This document shows, one piece after another, positions 1-11,339 of a stretch of DNA of 64,000 nucleotides. The notes below the pieces were generated by a model. The model was not told the DNA's origin, made no database searches, and saw nothing but the letters and a program-made list of their open reading frames with translations. Location: positions 1 through 64,000 of the forward strand of contig NZ_CP018477.1 of the NCBI RefSeq assembly GCF_002277955.1. Direction: 5' to 3'. The stretch comes from Thermogutta terrifontis (GTDB lineage Bacteria > Planctomycetota > Planctomycetia > Pirellulales > Thermoguttaceae). A program made the position numbers and the translations under genes. Positions within the stretch are counted from its first letter, which is position 1, and each line of letters starts with the position of its first letter.

Positions 1-227
1 CGTGTCAGCCGCCAAACCCGGAGTGCCCGCAAGTCAATGGGGCTCACAATCCCGGCGTCTCTTATCTGCTTTATCGCCAGAGAAAACGCAAAGGATGAAT
101 AAAATATCTCAAATAGTAAACAACGCTAATGTGCAGTAACAAAATGGAACGCGGTGATTCTCTTCAGTGGGCAGAGCGCGCAAGCGGACTCGCCTTTCCA
201 GGGCCAGACCCTGCATGGCATTTTGGC

Positions 228-382
228 GGGCACGACGAGTATGCCCCTCCGAAGGAACTCGTGCAGGAACCGGCTTGCTAAGTCGCCGTATTAACGTTTC
301 GATCACCTATTTCACCCGGCCGGCTCCAACTACTCGGTTCACTTGCTGGCTGAGCGGAAGGGGGCAATTCATGACTTGCCCC
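228..382. repeat. Decayed copy of the palindromic repeat array
   Basis: The 631 bases before dnaN contain no convincing gene. Within them, 228-246 is an imperfect copy of the GGGCACG-loop-CGTGCCC hairpin followed by CCTCCG, and 361-382 is a one-mismatch copy of the GGCAATTCATGAATTGCC palindrome. Both modules recur intact in six later arrays. The copies here carry arm mismatches that are not compensated, so this looks like an old, decaying array. No DnaA-box cluster (TTATNCACA) was seen, so an origin cannot be claimed. Confidence 0.6.
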
Positions 383-631
383 GAGAACTCACCGTGCCAT
401 CGGGATGACATTGGGGGTTCCAAAAGTGGGGATGGGCTAGCGGCCGCATTACTCCCAGAACGACCGGATTTATGGGATAATGAAGGGATTGAAACTCGGT
501 CGGCCAAAGAAAGAAAAATGGCGGCAGTGCGCGAGTGACAACTGGGAGGTTGGGGCTTTGGGGCGGCGACGGGATTGGTCATCTCTCATGTGTCAGGCAT
601 CAACCGTGGTGAGGCTGTTAGGAAATTTGCA

Positions 632-1753
632 ATGAAGGTAGTCGCACAGCGAGAGAGTTTGGCGGAAATGGTGCAGTTGGCCCAGGCCGTCTGTCCCGGC
701 CGATCGGCTAGACCAATCCTGGAAAACCTGTTGCTCGAGTGCCGTGACAGTGGTGGCGCGCTGATGGCCACCGATCTTGAAGTTGGGTTGCGGCTCCACG
801 TCCCGCAGCTGGAGGTGGAGGTGCCGGGCACCACGCTCCTCCCTGCCCGCACGATGCTCGCCCTCCTGCGAGAACTCACCGATGAAGAGATCCGGCTGGA
901 AAGCCAGGGCGATCGGTTGCTCGTGTTGGGTGAAAAGAGTGAATTTCAGTTTCCTACGCCTGATGCGATGGAGTTTCCCGAGGTCCCCGACTACCAGGCC
1001 GAGTCCTATCATGCCTTCACGGCGCGAAATCTTTCGGAGATGCTCCGCCGCACCGAATACGCGGTCGAGACGGAAGGCACGCGATTCAATCTGGGAGGAG
1101 TCTATTTGGAGCTGGGCGACGAGAAGGTGACGGCCGTGGGCACAGATGGACGCCGGCTCGCCTGTCAGGAAGGTCAGGCGCGGCGGGTTGGCGGGCATCG
1201 TCCCAGTGAAGACGTGATCATTCCGCGGCGGGTGGTGGAAATCATCCAGCGGATCCTGTCTCGGGAATCCGATGATCAGGAAGTCAAGTTGGCGGTGGAG
1301 GACGGCAAGATCTTCGTCATCACGTCTTCGGCGGTTGTTTCCGGTCGGCTGGTGGACGCCCGATTTCCCAAGTGGCGCGAGGTCTTCCCCAAGGCCCCGG
1401 AGAAGGTCCGTGTGGATCTGCCGGTCAGAGAGTTTGCCTCGGCGACGCGGCAGGCATCTATCGTCGTGGACGATAAAAATCCTGGGATTCTGTACACATT
1501 TACCTCGGGGAAGTTGGTCCTTTCCGGCCGGGGTGCGTCTCAGGGCGAATCCCGGGTGGAACTTCCCATCGGCTACGACGGGGAGGAGGCGATGGTCCGC
1601 TTAAACCAGCGTTTCATTCTGGACTTTCTGAAAGTTCTCGGTGATGAGGGAACGTTTACACTCAAAATCTGGTCCGAGGAGAGTCCCGTGCTTGCCGAGA
1701 CTGCTGACGGCTACGCCTACCTGATGATGCCGCTCGTCCTCGGCAGCAATTGA
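632..1753 (+). CDS. dnaN: DNA polymerase III subunit beta (sliding clamp)
   Basis: This is the ring-shaped processivity clamp that tethers DNA polymerase III to DNA in the cytoplasm. The 373-aa product starts MKVVAQRESL and has the usual length. Clamp-family signatures include RPILENLLLE near the N-terminus, FNLGGVYLE and AVGTDGRRLA in the middle, and a C-terminal end with LMMPLVL. The ATG at 632 is preferred to an upstream in-frame start at 575, because the extra 19 residues are not clamp-like. A DUF721 gene and gyrB follow on the same strand, a replication cluster that often lies near the origin. dnaA itself is not in the window. Confidence 0.96.
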   Translation: MKVVAQRESLAEMVQLAQAVCPGRSARPILENLLLECRDSGGALMATDLEVGLRLHVPQLEVEVPGTTLLPARTMLALLRELTDEEIRLESQGDRLLVLGEKSEFQFPTPDAMEFPEVPDYQAESYHAFTARNLSEMLRRTEYAVETEGTRFNLGGVYLELGDEKVTAVGTDGRRLACQEGQARRVGGHRPSEDVIIPRRVVEIIQRILSRESDDQEVKLAVEDGKIFVITSSAVVSGRLVDARFPKWREVFPKAPEKVRVDLPVREFASATRQASIVVDDKNPGILYTFTSGKLVLSGRGASQGESRVELPIGYDGEEAMVRLNQRFILDFLKVLGDEGTFTLKIWSEESPVLAETADGYAYLMMPLVLGSN

Positions 1754-1782
1754 CTGGGCCTCCAACGGGGAGAGATCAAGGA

Positions 1783-4768
<2,986 letters not shown>

Positions 4769-4907
4769 TTGGCTTCGCCCGACTTTTTGCGGTGCTCCGT
4801 CATGCCTCCCATAAGGGCGTAAATTTCGGCACAGGCGGAGGTGGCGCTGCGGCCGAAGTTAATCTTGGACAGCGAGCCCCTGTGGCTGGTAGGTCCGAAA
4901 GTTGGTC

Positions 4908-5341
4908 GGGGCAGTTCATGAATTGTCTCCACATGGAGCATCCGAGAGACCTCTTTCTCAGGCTTCTTTTCATTGCCAGTCCGTTTTTTCGGAGGGACGT
5001 GCTTGTCACGTCCGCTGTGCAACGTTCGATGATCAATTCCCTTTTCCCGGGCACGACAGGCGTGCCCCTCCGGTCCTTTTTCTCGGAGGGACCTGCTCGT
5101 CAGGTCCGTTTCTTCGGAGGGACCTGCTTGTCGGGTCCGCCGTTCAACGCTGGATCGTCCATTCCGTTTTACCGGGGACTGAAGTCCCACGCCAAAAGCG
5201 GGGCTAAAGCCCCGCACTCCATGGAGTGCGGCGATTTATCGCCGCTTTCTGGTGAAGGCTTTAGCCTTCGCCACCTTGCCGTTTACGGTGCTTTGCCGTG
5301 ACCACGAAAGCGCACTCGTAGGGGCAATTCACGAATTGCCC
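4908..5341. repeat. Palindromic repeat array 1
   Basis: The gyrB-TetR interval holds no gene but a string of distinct inverted repeats. In order they are a worn GGCAATTCATGAATTGCC type (4909-4930), GGACGTG-CTTGT-CACGTCC (4995-5013), GGGCACG-ACAGG-CGTGCCC (5049-5067), GGACCTG-CTCGT-CAGGTCC (5089-5107), a mixed-arm copy (5120-5138), GGGACTGAAGTCCC (5175-5188), GCGGGGCTAAAGCCCCGC (5198-5215), ACTCCATGGAGT (5216-5227), GCGGCGATTTATCGCCGC (5228-5245), GAAGGCTTTAGCCTTC (5254-5269) and an AATTCACGAATT type (5321-5340). Linkers containing AACGTTCGAT recur between hairpins. ORFs across it are open only because the modules lack stops. Confidence 0.93.
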
Positions 5342-5396
5342 GTACGTAGAGGATGTGGTGCAGCCGCCTGTCGTCCCCTTCGAGGATTCTCTTCAA

Positions 5397-5449
5397 TCAA
5401 TCGAGTGATTTAATCATTTGATTGACTTTTTTGAAAACCAAGATAGGAT
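5397..5449 (+). promoter_or_regulatory. Promoter with overlapping palindromic operator for the TetR operon
   Basis: An inverted repeat at 5397-5425 has arms TCAATCGAGTGAT and ATCATTTGATTGA around TTA, with 11 of 13 positions complementary. Its right arm overlaps a -35 box TTGACT (5422-5427). A -10-like TAGGAT (5444-5449) follows after 16 bases. The site lies 44 bases before the start of a TetR-family gene, so autorepression is the obvious reading. Operator function is inference. Confidence 0.7.
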
Positions 5450-5492
5450 AGCTTAAAGAGGACCGCAAACGTATCCGCCGCAGGAGACAGTC

Positions 5493-6221
5493 GTGAAGGC
5501 TCGCACAACAAAGCACCGAGGCAAGTCGGTTCCGCGGGGAGATCAAACCCGTCAGCGGCTTCTGGAAGCCGGGATCGAGGCCTTTGCGCAGTTTGGACCG
5601 GAAGAAGTGGGGATTCGCCGGCTGGCCGCCGCTGCAGGGGTCAACAGCGCGGCGCTGTCGTACTACTTTGGCGGGAAAGAGGGATACTACCGGGCGGTTC
5701 TGCGCTTTCTCATCAATACGGTGGGGCGATCGATTCGGGAGGCCGCGGAAGCGGCGGAACAGTCGCTTCGTCGGCAGCCCGATTCGGCCAGTGCTCGTCA
5801 GCTCCTGTGCCAGTTCATGCGAACGCTGGTAACGGTTGTGCTCACCAAACCCTATGCGGAGGCCGCGGCGGCTATCATCTGGCGCGAGCTTCTCCGGCCA
5901 TCGAGCGGGTTTTCCATTGTGTATGAACGGATGATTCGCCCGGTCCACGAGGTGATCACAAGGTTGACGGCAGCGGCAATGGGCACGCAGCCTGACGACC
6001 CGCAGGCCGTCCTGCTGGCCCATACTCTGTGGGGACAGGCGGCCATCTTTCGGCTTGGCTTTCATGTGCTGCGCCGCCGTTTGAAGTGGCGCGGGCGTCG
6101 ATTATCGCAGGAATGGGTGGACCGCATTGCCGACACCGTGGAGGCGATGGTGGCGCGGCTCTTCTCTTCGGATACGCCGGCGGAATCAGAACACAGTCGC
6201 AGTAGGACATTGCTCCCATGA
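5493..6221 (+). CDS. TetR-family regulator, CecR (YbiH)-like
   Basis: This 242-aa cytoplasmic repressor has an N-terminal TetR helix-turn-helix: RQRLLEAGIEAFAQFG, then VNSAALSYYFGGKEGYYRAV at about residues 25-75. The C-terminal half resembles the CerR/DUF1956-type ligand-binding domain. The start is GTG at 5493 with AGGAGA at 5482-5487. It overlaps the adaptor gene by four bases. The five-gene order matches E. coli cecR-ybhGFSR, where the regulator controls the adjacent exporter. The palindrome at 5397-5425 is the likely operator. The ligand is unknown. Confidence 0.88.
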   Translation: MKARTTKHRGKSVPRGDQTRQRLLEAGIEAFAQFGPEEVGIRRLAAAAGVNSAALSYYFGGKEGYYRAVLRFLINTVGRSIREAAEAAEQSLRRQPDSASARQLLCQFMRTLVTVVLTKPYAEAAAAIIWRELLRPSSGFSIVYERMIRPVHEVITRLTAAAMGTQPDDPQAVLLAHTLWGQAAIFRLGFHVLRRRLKWRGRRLSQEWVDRIADTVEAMVARLFSSDTPAESEHSRSRTLLP

Positions 6222-7288
6222 AGAAGCGCATCATTTTGCTGGTGATCGTGGCGGTTGTTGTTGGGCTCTCCTTGTGGAGCGCGCAGCATTACCGGGTTTC
6301 GCGCGTGGCACGGGTCTCGTCGGCCCAGCCGTGGTGGAAGGTCTGGCTGGAGGAAGTCTCTGGTAAGGTGTGGGAACTCCACGGGAATGTGGAAATTCGC
6401 GAGGTGCGTCTGGGTTTCAAGGTGCCCGGGCGGATTGTCCGCCTCCATGTGGACGAGGGAGACACAGTAAAGCCGGGACAGCTCTTGGCGGAACTGGATC
6501 AGGCTGAATTTCTGGACGCGGTGCGTCAGGCCGAGGCAGCCCTGGAAGCGCGGCGGGCTGAGCTGGCGGCCCTCGAAAATGGTTCCCGTCCTGAAGAGAT
6601 CGAGAAAGCCCGGGCATTGACGGAGGCTGCCCGGGTGGCCGTCCGCAACGCGGAAATTGCGCTCCGCCGCGCAAAGGAGCTGGCGCCCAAAGGGGCGGTT
6701 TCCCAGGAAATGCTGGATAATGCCCAGGCGGCCTACGATCAGGCCGTGGCCAACTACCAGGCGGCGGTGGCTGCACAGCGGCTGGTGGAGGTGGGACCAC
6801 GTCAGGAAGAGATCGACCGCGCCCGGGGCCTTGTCCGGCAGGCGGAGGCCGTCCTGAAAGATGCCCAGCGACGGCTGGGCGACACGAAACTGCTCTCGCC
6901 CGTTTCGGGAGTGGTGCAGGTCCGGGTGCACGAAGTGGGTGATTTCGTCAACACCGGCGAGCCGGTCTTCTCCATCGCAAGGCAGGAAGAAGTTTGGGTG
7001 CGGACGTATGTGGCGGAAGAAGACCTCGATCGCATTCGGCCGGGGATGCAGGTGGTGGTGCTCACCGACGGTGGGAACCAATTCCTGGGGCAGGTGGGAT
7101 TCATTTCCTCGGTGGCGGAATTCACGCCCAAAACCGTGGAAACCCGCGAGGTGCGAACGAATCTCGTGTATCGCGTGAGGGTACTGGTCAACGATCCGGA
7201 GTGCAAGCTGCGGCAGGGAATGCCGGTCCGCGTGCGGATTTCCGCCGAAAAGACCTTCGCGAGTGATCAACCGGGGAAACAGCCGTGA
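6218..7288 (+). CDS. HlyD-family membrane fusion protein (YbhG-like)
   Basis: This is the periplasmic adaptor of an ABC efflux pump. The 356-aa product has an N-terminal signal anchor (RIILLVIVAVVVGLSLW, residues 4-20). A lipoyl-like half-motif follows (VPGRIVRLHVDEGDTVKPG), then a long Ala/Glu/Arg-rich helical hairpin (about 85-215) and the second lipoyl half with beta-barrel (VSGVVQVRVHEVGDFVNTGE). Its ATG overlaps the regulator's stop, and its end overlaps the ATPase start by four bases, so the three are translationally coupled. It probably links the two ABC-2 permeases to the outer envelope. Substrate is unknown. Confidence 0.9.
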   Translation: MKKRIILLVIVAVVVGLSLWSAQHYRVSRVARVSSAQPWWKVWLEEVSGKVWELHGNVEIREVRLGFKVPGRIVRLHVDEGDTVKPGQLLAELDQAEFLDAVRQAEAALEARRAELAALENGSRPEEIEKARALTEAARVAVRNAEIALRRAKELAPKGAVSQEMLDNAQAAYDQAVANYQAAVAAQRLVEVGPRQEEIDRARGLVRQAEAVLKDAQRRLGDTKLLSPVSGVVQVRVHEVGDFVNTGEPVFSIARQEEVWVRTYVAEEDLDRIRPGMQVVVLTDGGNQFLGQVGFISSVAEFTPKTVETREVRTNLVYRVRVLVNDPECKLRQGMPVRVRISAEKTFASDQPGKQP

Positions 7289-8997
7289 TTCGTTTCGAGC
7301 AGGTGACCAAGACATTTCCGCGAAGCCAGCGCCCGGCCCTCCATGAGGTCACGGTGGACATCCCTGCTGGGGCCATCACGGGTTTGGTCGGACCGGATGG
7401 CGCCGGCAAGACCACCTTTCTCCGCCTTGCGGCAGGACTGCTCGTTCCCACGAGCGGCCGGATTCTGGTACTGGGGCAGGATACACAAAAAGATCTGGGT
7501 TTTCGGGACCATCTGTCGTACATGCCGCAGAAGTTCGGTTTGTACGAGGATCTGACTGTCATCGAAAATCTTCATCTTTATGCCCGGCTGCGAGGCATTC
7601 CCCGCGAAGAGGAAAAGGCGAGCATCGACCGACTTCTCGCTTTCACCGGTTTGGCGCCGTTCACCCGACGGTTGGCGGGGCATCTTTCTGGCGGCATGAA
7701 GCAGAAACTGGGCCTGGCCTGTTCGATGCTGCTTCGTCCAAAGATCATGCTCCTCGATGAGCCGGGGGTGGGCGTGGATCCTGTTTCCCGCCGAGAGTTA
7801 TGGAAGATCGTTTGTGATGAGCGCGATCGGGGCGTGGGGATTATTTGGAGCACGCCCTATCTCGACGAGGCCGAACGCTGCGATTACGTGCTCGTGCTCT
7901 ATGAGGGACGGATTCTGTTCTTTGGTCGGGCGGCCGAGTTCACCGAGCGGGTTAAATGTCGGACGTTCCTGGCGGAGGTCTCGCCAGAACAGCGGCGACG
8001 AGTCACCCGGGAATGGCTGGTGGATCCCGACATTGTAGACACGCGGATTCAGGGGCAGCGGGTGCGGGTGGTGACGCGGAATGGGGCAGAGGCCCTGGCA
8101 CACCGGTTTCCGAACGTCACCCTTTTGCCTACCGAACCACGATTTGAAGACGCATTCATCGACGCGTTGGGGGGCATTCCCAAGGAATACGTCGTTTTTG
8201 GCGCGAATGGGGCAAAGGTCACCCAAGACTCGCGGGAGGAGGTGATCGTCGCGGAGAATCTTGTCAAACGTTTTGGAACCTTTACGGCGGTGGATCACGT
8301 CTCTTTCCGCGTGCGTCGCGGCGAGGTGTTTGGGCTTCTCGGGCCGAACGGGGCAGGAAAAAGTACGACTTTTCGCATGCTGTGCGGACTCCTCGCCCCC
8401 ACCGCCGGTCATGCCGCCGTGGCAGGCAGAGACCTCCGTACCGCACGCGCCGAGGCCAGACAGCACATCGGTTACATGGCCCAAAAATTCAGCCTCTACG
8501 GCAATCTGACGGTGAAACAGAACCTGGAGTTTTTTGGTGGGGTGTACGGCCTGCGTGGGGAACGGCTTCGGCGTGCCATTGAGCGGGCCCTCGAGGAATT
8601 TGAACTGGGGCCCTTTGCTAACCAGAAGTCCGCGCTCCTCCCTCTGGGATTCAAGCAACGGCTGGCTCTGGCCACCGCCATTCTCCACCGACCGGCGGTG
8701 GTGTTCCTCGACGAACCGACGAGTGGCGTCGATCCACTGGCCCGCCGCGAATTCTGGTTGCGGATCGACCAGCTTGTGGAAGGCGGTGCGGCCGTCATCG
8801 TGACCACGCATTTCATGGACGAGGCGGAGTACTGCGATCGCGTGGCGCTGATCAATCGGGGGCAGATCATCGCGATGGATACGCCGGACGGAATCAGGGC
8901 GATGGTGCAAACCCCGGATCGCCCGAACCCCACCCTCGAGGACGCTTTCATCGAGCTTCTCGTTCGCGCCGGACAAGCTGGCAACACTGCCGCGTGA
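7285..8997 (+). CDS. Tandem ABC transporter ATP-binding protein (YbhF-like)
   Basis: Two nucleotide-binding domains are fused in one 570-aa polypeptide, the length expected for YbhF. NBD1 has Walker A GPDGAGKTT (36-44), signature LSGGMKQ (134-140) and Walker B LLDEP (156-160), but proline at the switch position (STPYLDEAE, P191). NBD2 has Walker A GPNGAGKST (353-361), an altered signature LPLGFKQ (452-458), Walker B FLDEP (474-478) and an intact switch histidine (TTHFMDEAE, H509). One composite ATP site is therefore degenerate and the other canonical. The start is GTG at 7285. It powers the two ABC-2 permeases that follow. Confidence 0.93.
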   Translation: MIRFEQVTKTFPRSQRPALHEVTVDIPAGAITGLVGPDGAGKTTFLRLAAGLLVPTSGRILVLGQDTQKDLGFRDHLSYMPQKFGLYEDLTVIENLHLYARLRGIPREEEKASIDRLLAFTGLAPFTRRLAGHLSGGMKQKLGLACSMLLRPKIMLLDEPGVGVDPVSRRELWKIVCDERDRGVGIIWSTPYLDEAERCDYVLVLYEGRILFFGRAAEFTERVKCRTFLAEVSPEQRRRVTREWLVDPDIVDTRIQGQRVRVVTRNGAEALAHRFPNVTLLPTEPRFEDAFIDALGGIPKEYVVFGANGAKVTQDSREEVIVAENLVKRFGTFTAVDHVSFRVRRGEVFGLLGPNGAGKSTTFRMLCGLLAPTAGHAAVAGRDLRTARAEARQHIGYMAQKFSLYGNLTVKQNLEFFGGVYGLRGERLRRAIERALEEFELGPFANQKSALLPLGFKQRLALATAILHRPAVVFLDEPTSGVDPLARREFWLRIDQLVEGGAAVIVTTHFMDEAEYCDRVALINRGQIIAMDTPDGIRAMVQTPDRPNPTLEDAFIELLVRAGQAGNTAA

Positions 8998-9011
8998 AGG
9001 AGGATAACACA

Positions 9012-10196
9012 GTGGACCAGGACCACTCCGTTTCATCGCAAACCGACGCTGCTTACCAAAGCCGGCGGACGCGAGGAAGAATCCGGCTCCGCTGTGTGCT
9101 CGCCCTCACCCGAAAAGAAGCCTACCAGATTTTCCGTGATCCCAGCAGTTTGATCATCGCCTTTGTATTACCCAATATTCTGCTTCTCCTTTTTGGTTGG
9201 GGTATTTCCCTGGACCTGGGCTATATCCCCATCGGCGTGGTGGTGGAAAATCGCTCCGCGGATACAAACCGGATCGTTGCCGCTTTGAGAGGAAGTCCCT
9301 ATTTCATGGTGCGCGAGGCCGAGCATCGCAAGGAACTGGAATCCCTGCTGGTTGGCGGGCGGATTAAAGGACTGGTCGTGCTCTCGCAGGATCTGAGCGC
9401 CCGACTGAATGTGGGCAGTGCCCCGGTCCAGGTTCTCGTGGCTGGCAGCGATGCCAACACGGCGGAGCTGATCGTCGCATACATGGAGACGGTCCTCCAG
9501 AAAGATCGTTTGCATTGGGCGGAAGAAGAGGGTCGGCCTCTCCGATCTGGAATCATCAACATCGAAGGCCGCGTCTGGTACAACCCGAACATGGATTCGC
9601 GCTCGGCGATTCTGCCGGGCTCAATTGCCGTCATCATGACGCTCATCGGGACGATTCTCACCTCACTGGTGGTCGCCCGGGAATGGGAGCGCGGCACCAT
9701 GGAGGCCCTGCTGGCCAGTTCCATCACTCGAGCGGAGTTCCTGCTGGGAAAATTCATTCCGTATTTCGCGCTCGGGCTGACCGCCATGATGCTGGTGGCC
9801 ATCGTATCGGTGGTGGTTTTCGCCGTGCCATTTCGCGGTTCCTGGGCGGTGCTGGTGGGTGTCTCGGCGGTTTATCTGACGGTAGCACTGGGCCTGGGGC
9901 TTTTCATCTCCACCGCCACGCGGGACCAGTTCGTCGCCACGCAGGCCGCCCTCATCGTGGGCTATTTGCCGTCGTTCATCCTCTCGGGTTTGGTCTTTGA
10001 GATCGACAGTATGCCACTCCCCATTCGGGTTTTGACGCACGTTTTGCCGCCGCGCTATTTTGTCTCTGCCCTGCGAACGCTGTTTCTGGCGGGGAATGTC
10101 TGGGATGTGATCATCCCAGACACGCTCATTCTCTGTATCTTTGCCGCAGTCTTGTGGAATCTGACCATTCGTAAGACCCGGCTGACACTGGAGTGA
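9012..10196 (+). CDS. ABC-2 type permease (YbhS-like)
   Basis: This inner-membrane subunit of the efflux transporter is about 394 aa. There is a short cytosolic N-terminus, TM1 near SLIIAFVLPNILLLLFGWG, and a periplasmic domain of about 160 residues. A cluster of five hydrophobic segments follows, containing the ABC-2 signature EWERGTMEALLASSITRAEF. The GTG at 9012 is preferred because an ideal AAGGAGG lies eight bases upstream. A GTG at 8994 overlaps the ATPase stop in the same frame. It pairs with the next gene as a heterodimeric permease. Confidence 0.9.
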   Translation: MDQDHSVSSQTDAAYQSRRTRGRIRLRCVLALTRKEAYQIFRDPSSLIIAFVLPNILLLLFGWGISLDLGYIPIGVVVENRSADTNRIVAALRGSPYFMVREAEHRKELESLLVGGRIKGLVVLSQDLSARLNVGSAPVQVLVAGSDANTAELIVAYMETVLQKDRLHWAEEEGRPLRSGIINIEGRVWYNPNMDSRSAILPGSIAVIMTLIGTILTSLVVAREWERGTMEALLASSITRAEFLLGKFIPYFALGLTAMMLVAIVSVVVFAVPFRGSWAVLVGVSAVYLTVALGLGLFISTATRDQFVATQAALIVGYLPSFILSGLVFEIDSMPLPIRVLTHVLPPRYFVSALRTLFLAGNVWDVIIPDTLILCIFAAVLWNLTIRKTRLTLE

Positions 10197-10209
10197 TTTT
10201 GGGGGGATT

Positions 10210-11331
10210 ATGTTCGAGCGGATCCGTCGTCTGGTGATCAAGGAGTTTCTCGCGATTTTTCGCGATCCGGCCAGCCGCATGGTGGTGACAATTCCACCGC
10301 TCGTTCAGCTTTTGGTCTTCAGTTTCGCCGCTACCCTGGAAGTCCGCAACGCAGGCCTGGGAATCTACAATGAGGACGGCGGGCTTTTCGGTCGCGAATT
10401 GGTGGCGCGATTTTGCTCCGTGCCCGTCACCTTTTCGCGAATCGTTCCCTGTGAAAGTCTGGACGACGTCCGGGAGGCTCTGGATACCCAGCGGGTGCTG
10501 GCCGTGGTTCATGTCCCCCAGGATTTCAGCCGGGAATTGCAGTCGGGACAGACGCCGACGGTGCAGGTACTGCTCGACGGCCGACGATCCAATGCCGCGA
10601 TGGTGGTGCAGGGCTACATCGGGCGGATTATCGCTCAGTTTGCACAGGAACGCATGACAACCAATGAGAATCGCCGCACCCGGTCGCCGCAACTTGTGTC
10701 GGTCACCCGGGTGTGGTTTAACGAAAACCTGCATCCTTTGTGGAGCTCGGTCCCGGCGCTGCTGGGTATTCTCACCAACCTGGTGGCCCTGCTGGTGACG
10801 AGCCTTTCCGTGGCGCGGGAACGCGAACTGGGCACGTTCGACCAACTCCTCGTTTCACCGCTCCGTCCCGGGGAAATCCTTGTGGGAAAGGCTGTGCCTG
10901 CCTTCGTGGTCGCCTACGTGGAGGGGGGTCTCATGGTGGCGGTTGCGGTGACCATCTTTGGCATTCCTTTTCGAGGGTCGCTCTTGCTCCTGGCGGCTGC
11001 GCTGTTTGTGTTTCTTCTCGCCATCGTGGGAATTGGCCTGTGGATCTCTTCCCTTGCGGCGACGCAACAGCAGGCACTTCTGGGGAGCTTCACCTACATG
11101 GTGCCCGCGGTGTTACTTTCGGGATTCGCCACGCCCGTGGAAAACATCCACCCGGCTATTCGCTGGATTTCCGACATCGATCCCCTTCGCTACATGGTGG
11201 CCATCAATCGGATGATGTTCCTGGAGAATCCAACCCCCGATGTCGTTCTGCCCTACGTTTGGCCGCTGATCCCGATTGCCGTCTTCACGCTGGTCAGCGC
11301 CGCGTGGCTGTTCCGCCATCGGTTGGAGTGA
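10210..11331 (+). CDS. ABC-2 type permease (YbhR-like)
   Basis: This second permease subunit has 373 aa and starts at ATG behind GGGGGGATT. Architecture parallels the previous gene: FRDPASRMVVTIPPLVQLLVFSF as TM1, a periplasmic domain, then the ABC-2 motif ARERELGTFDQLLVSPLRPG and five C-terminal hydrophobic segments. It is the last gene of the regulator-adaptor-ATPase-permease-permease operon. It ends eight bases from the stop of the convergent ubiD-type gene, leaving no room for a separate terminator. Confidence 0.9.
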   Translation: MFERIRRLVIKEFLAIFRDPASRMVVTIPPLVQLLVFSFAATLEVRNAGLGIYNEDGGLFGRELVARFCSVPVTFSRIVPCESLDDVREALDTQRVLAVVHVPQDFSRELQSGQTPTVQVLLDGRRSNAAMVVQGYIGRIIAQFAQERMTTNENRRTRSPQLVSVTRVWFNENLHPLWSSVPALLGILTNLVALLVTSLSVARERELGTFDQLLVSPLRPGEILVGKAVPAFVVAYVEGGLMVAVAVTIFGIPFRGSLLLLAAALFVFLLAIVGIGLWISSLAATQQQALLGSFTYMVPAVLLSGFATPVENIHPAIRWISDIDPLRYMVAINRMMFLENPTPDVVLPYVWPLIPIAVFTLVSAAWLFRHRLE

Positions 11332-11339
11332 CGGACAAC

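Noticed and set aside
167-538. 123-aa frame before dnaN
   Set aside because: Arg-rich, crosses decayed repeat modules, and has no ribosome site or family resemblance.
6062-7315. 417-aa minus-strand frame, and a similar 412-aa frame at 7798-9036
   Set aside because: Antisense to the HlyD and ABC ATPase genes, which have full motif sets.
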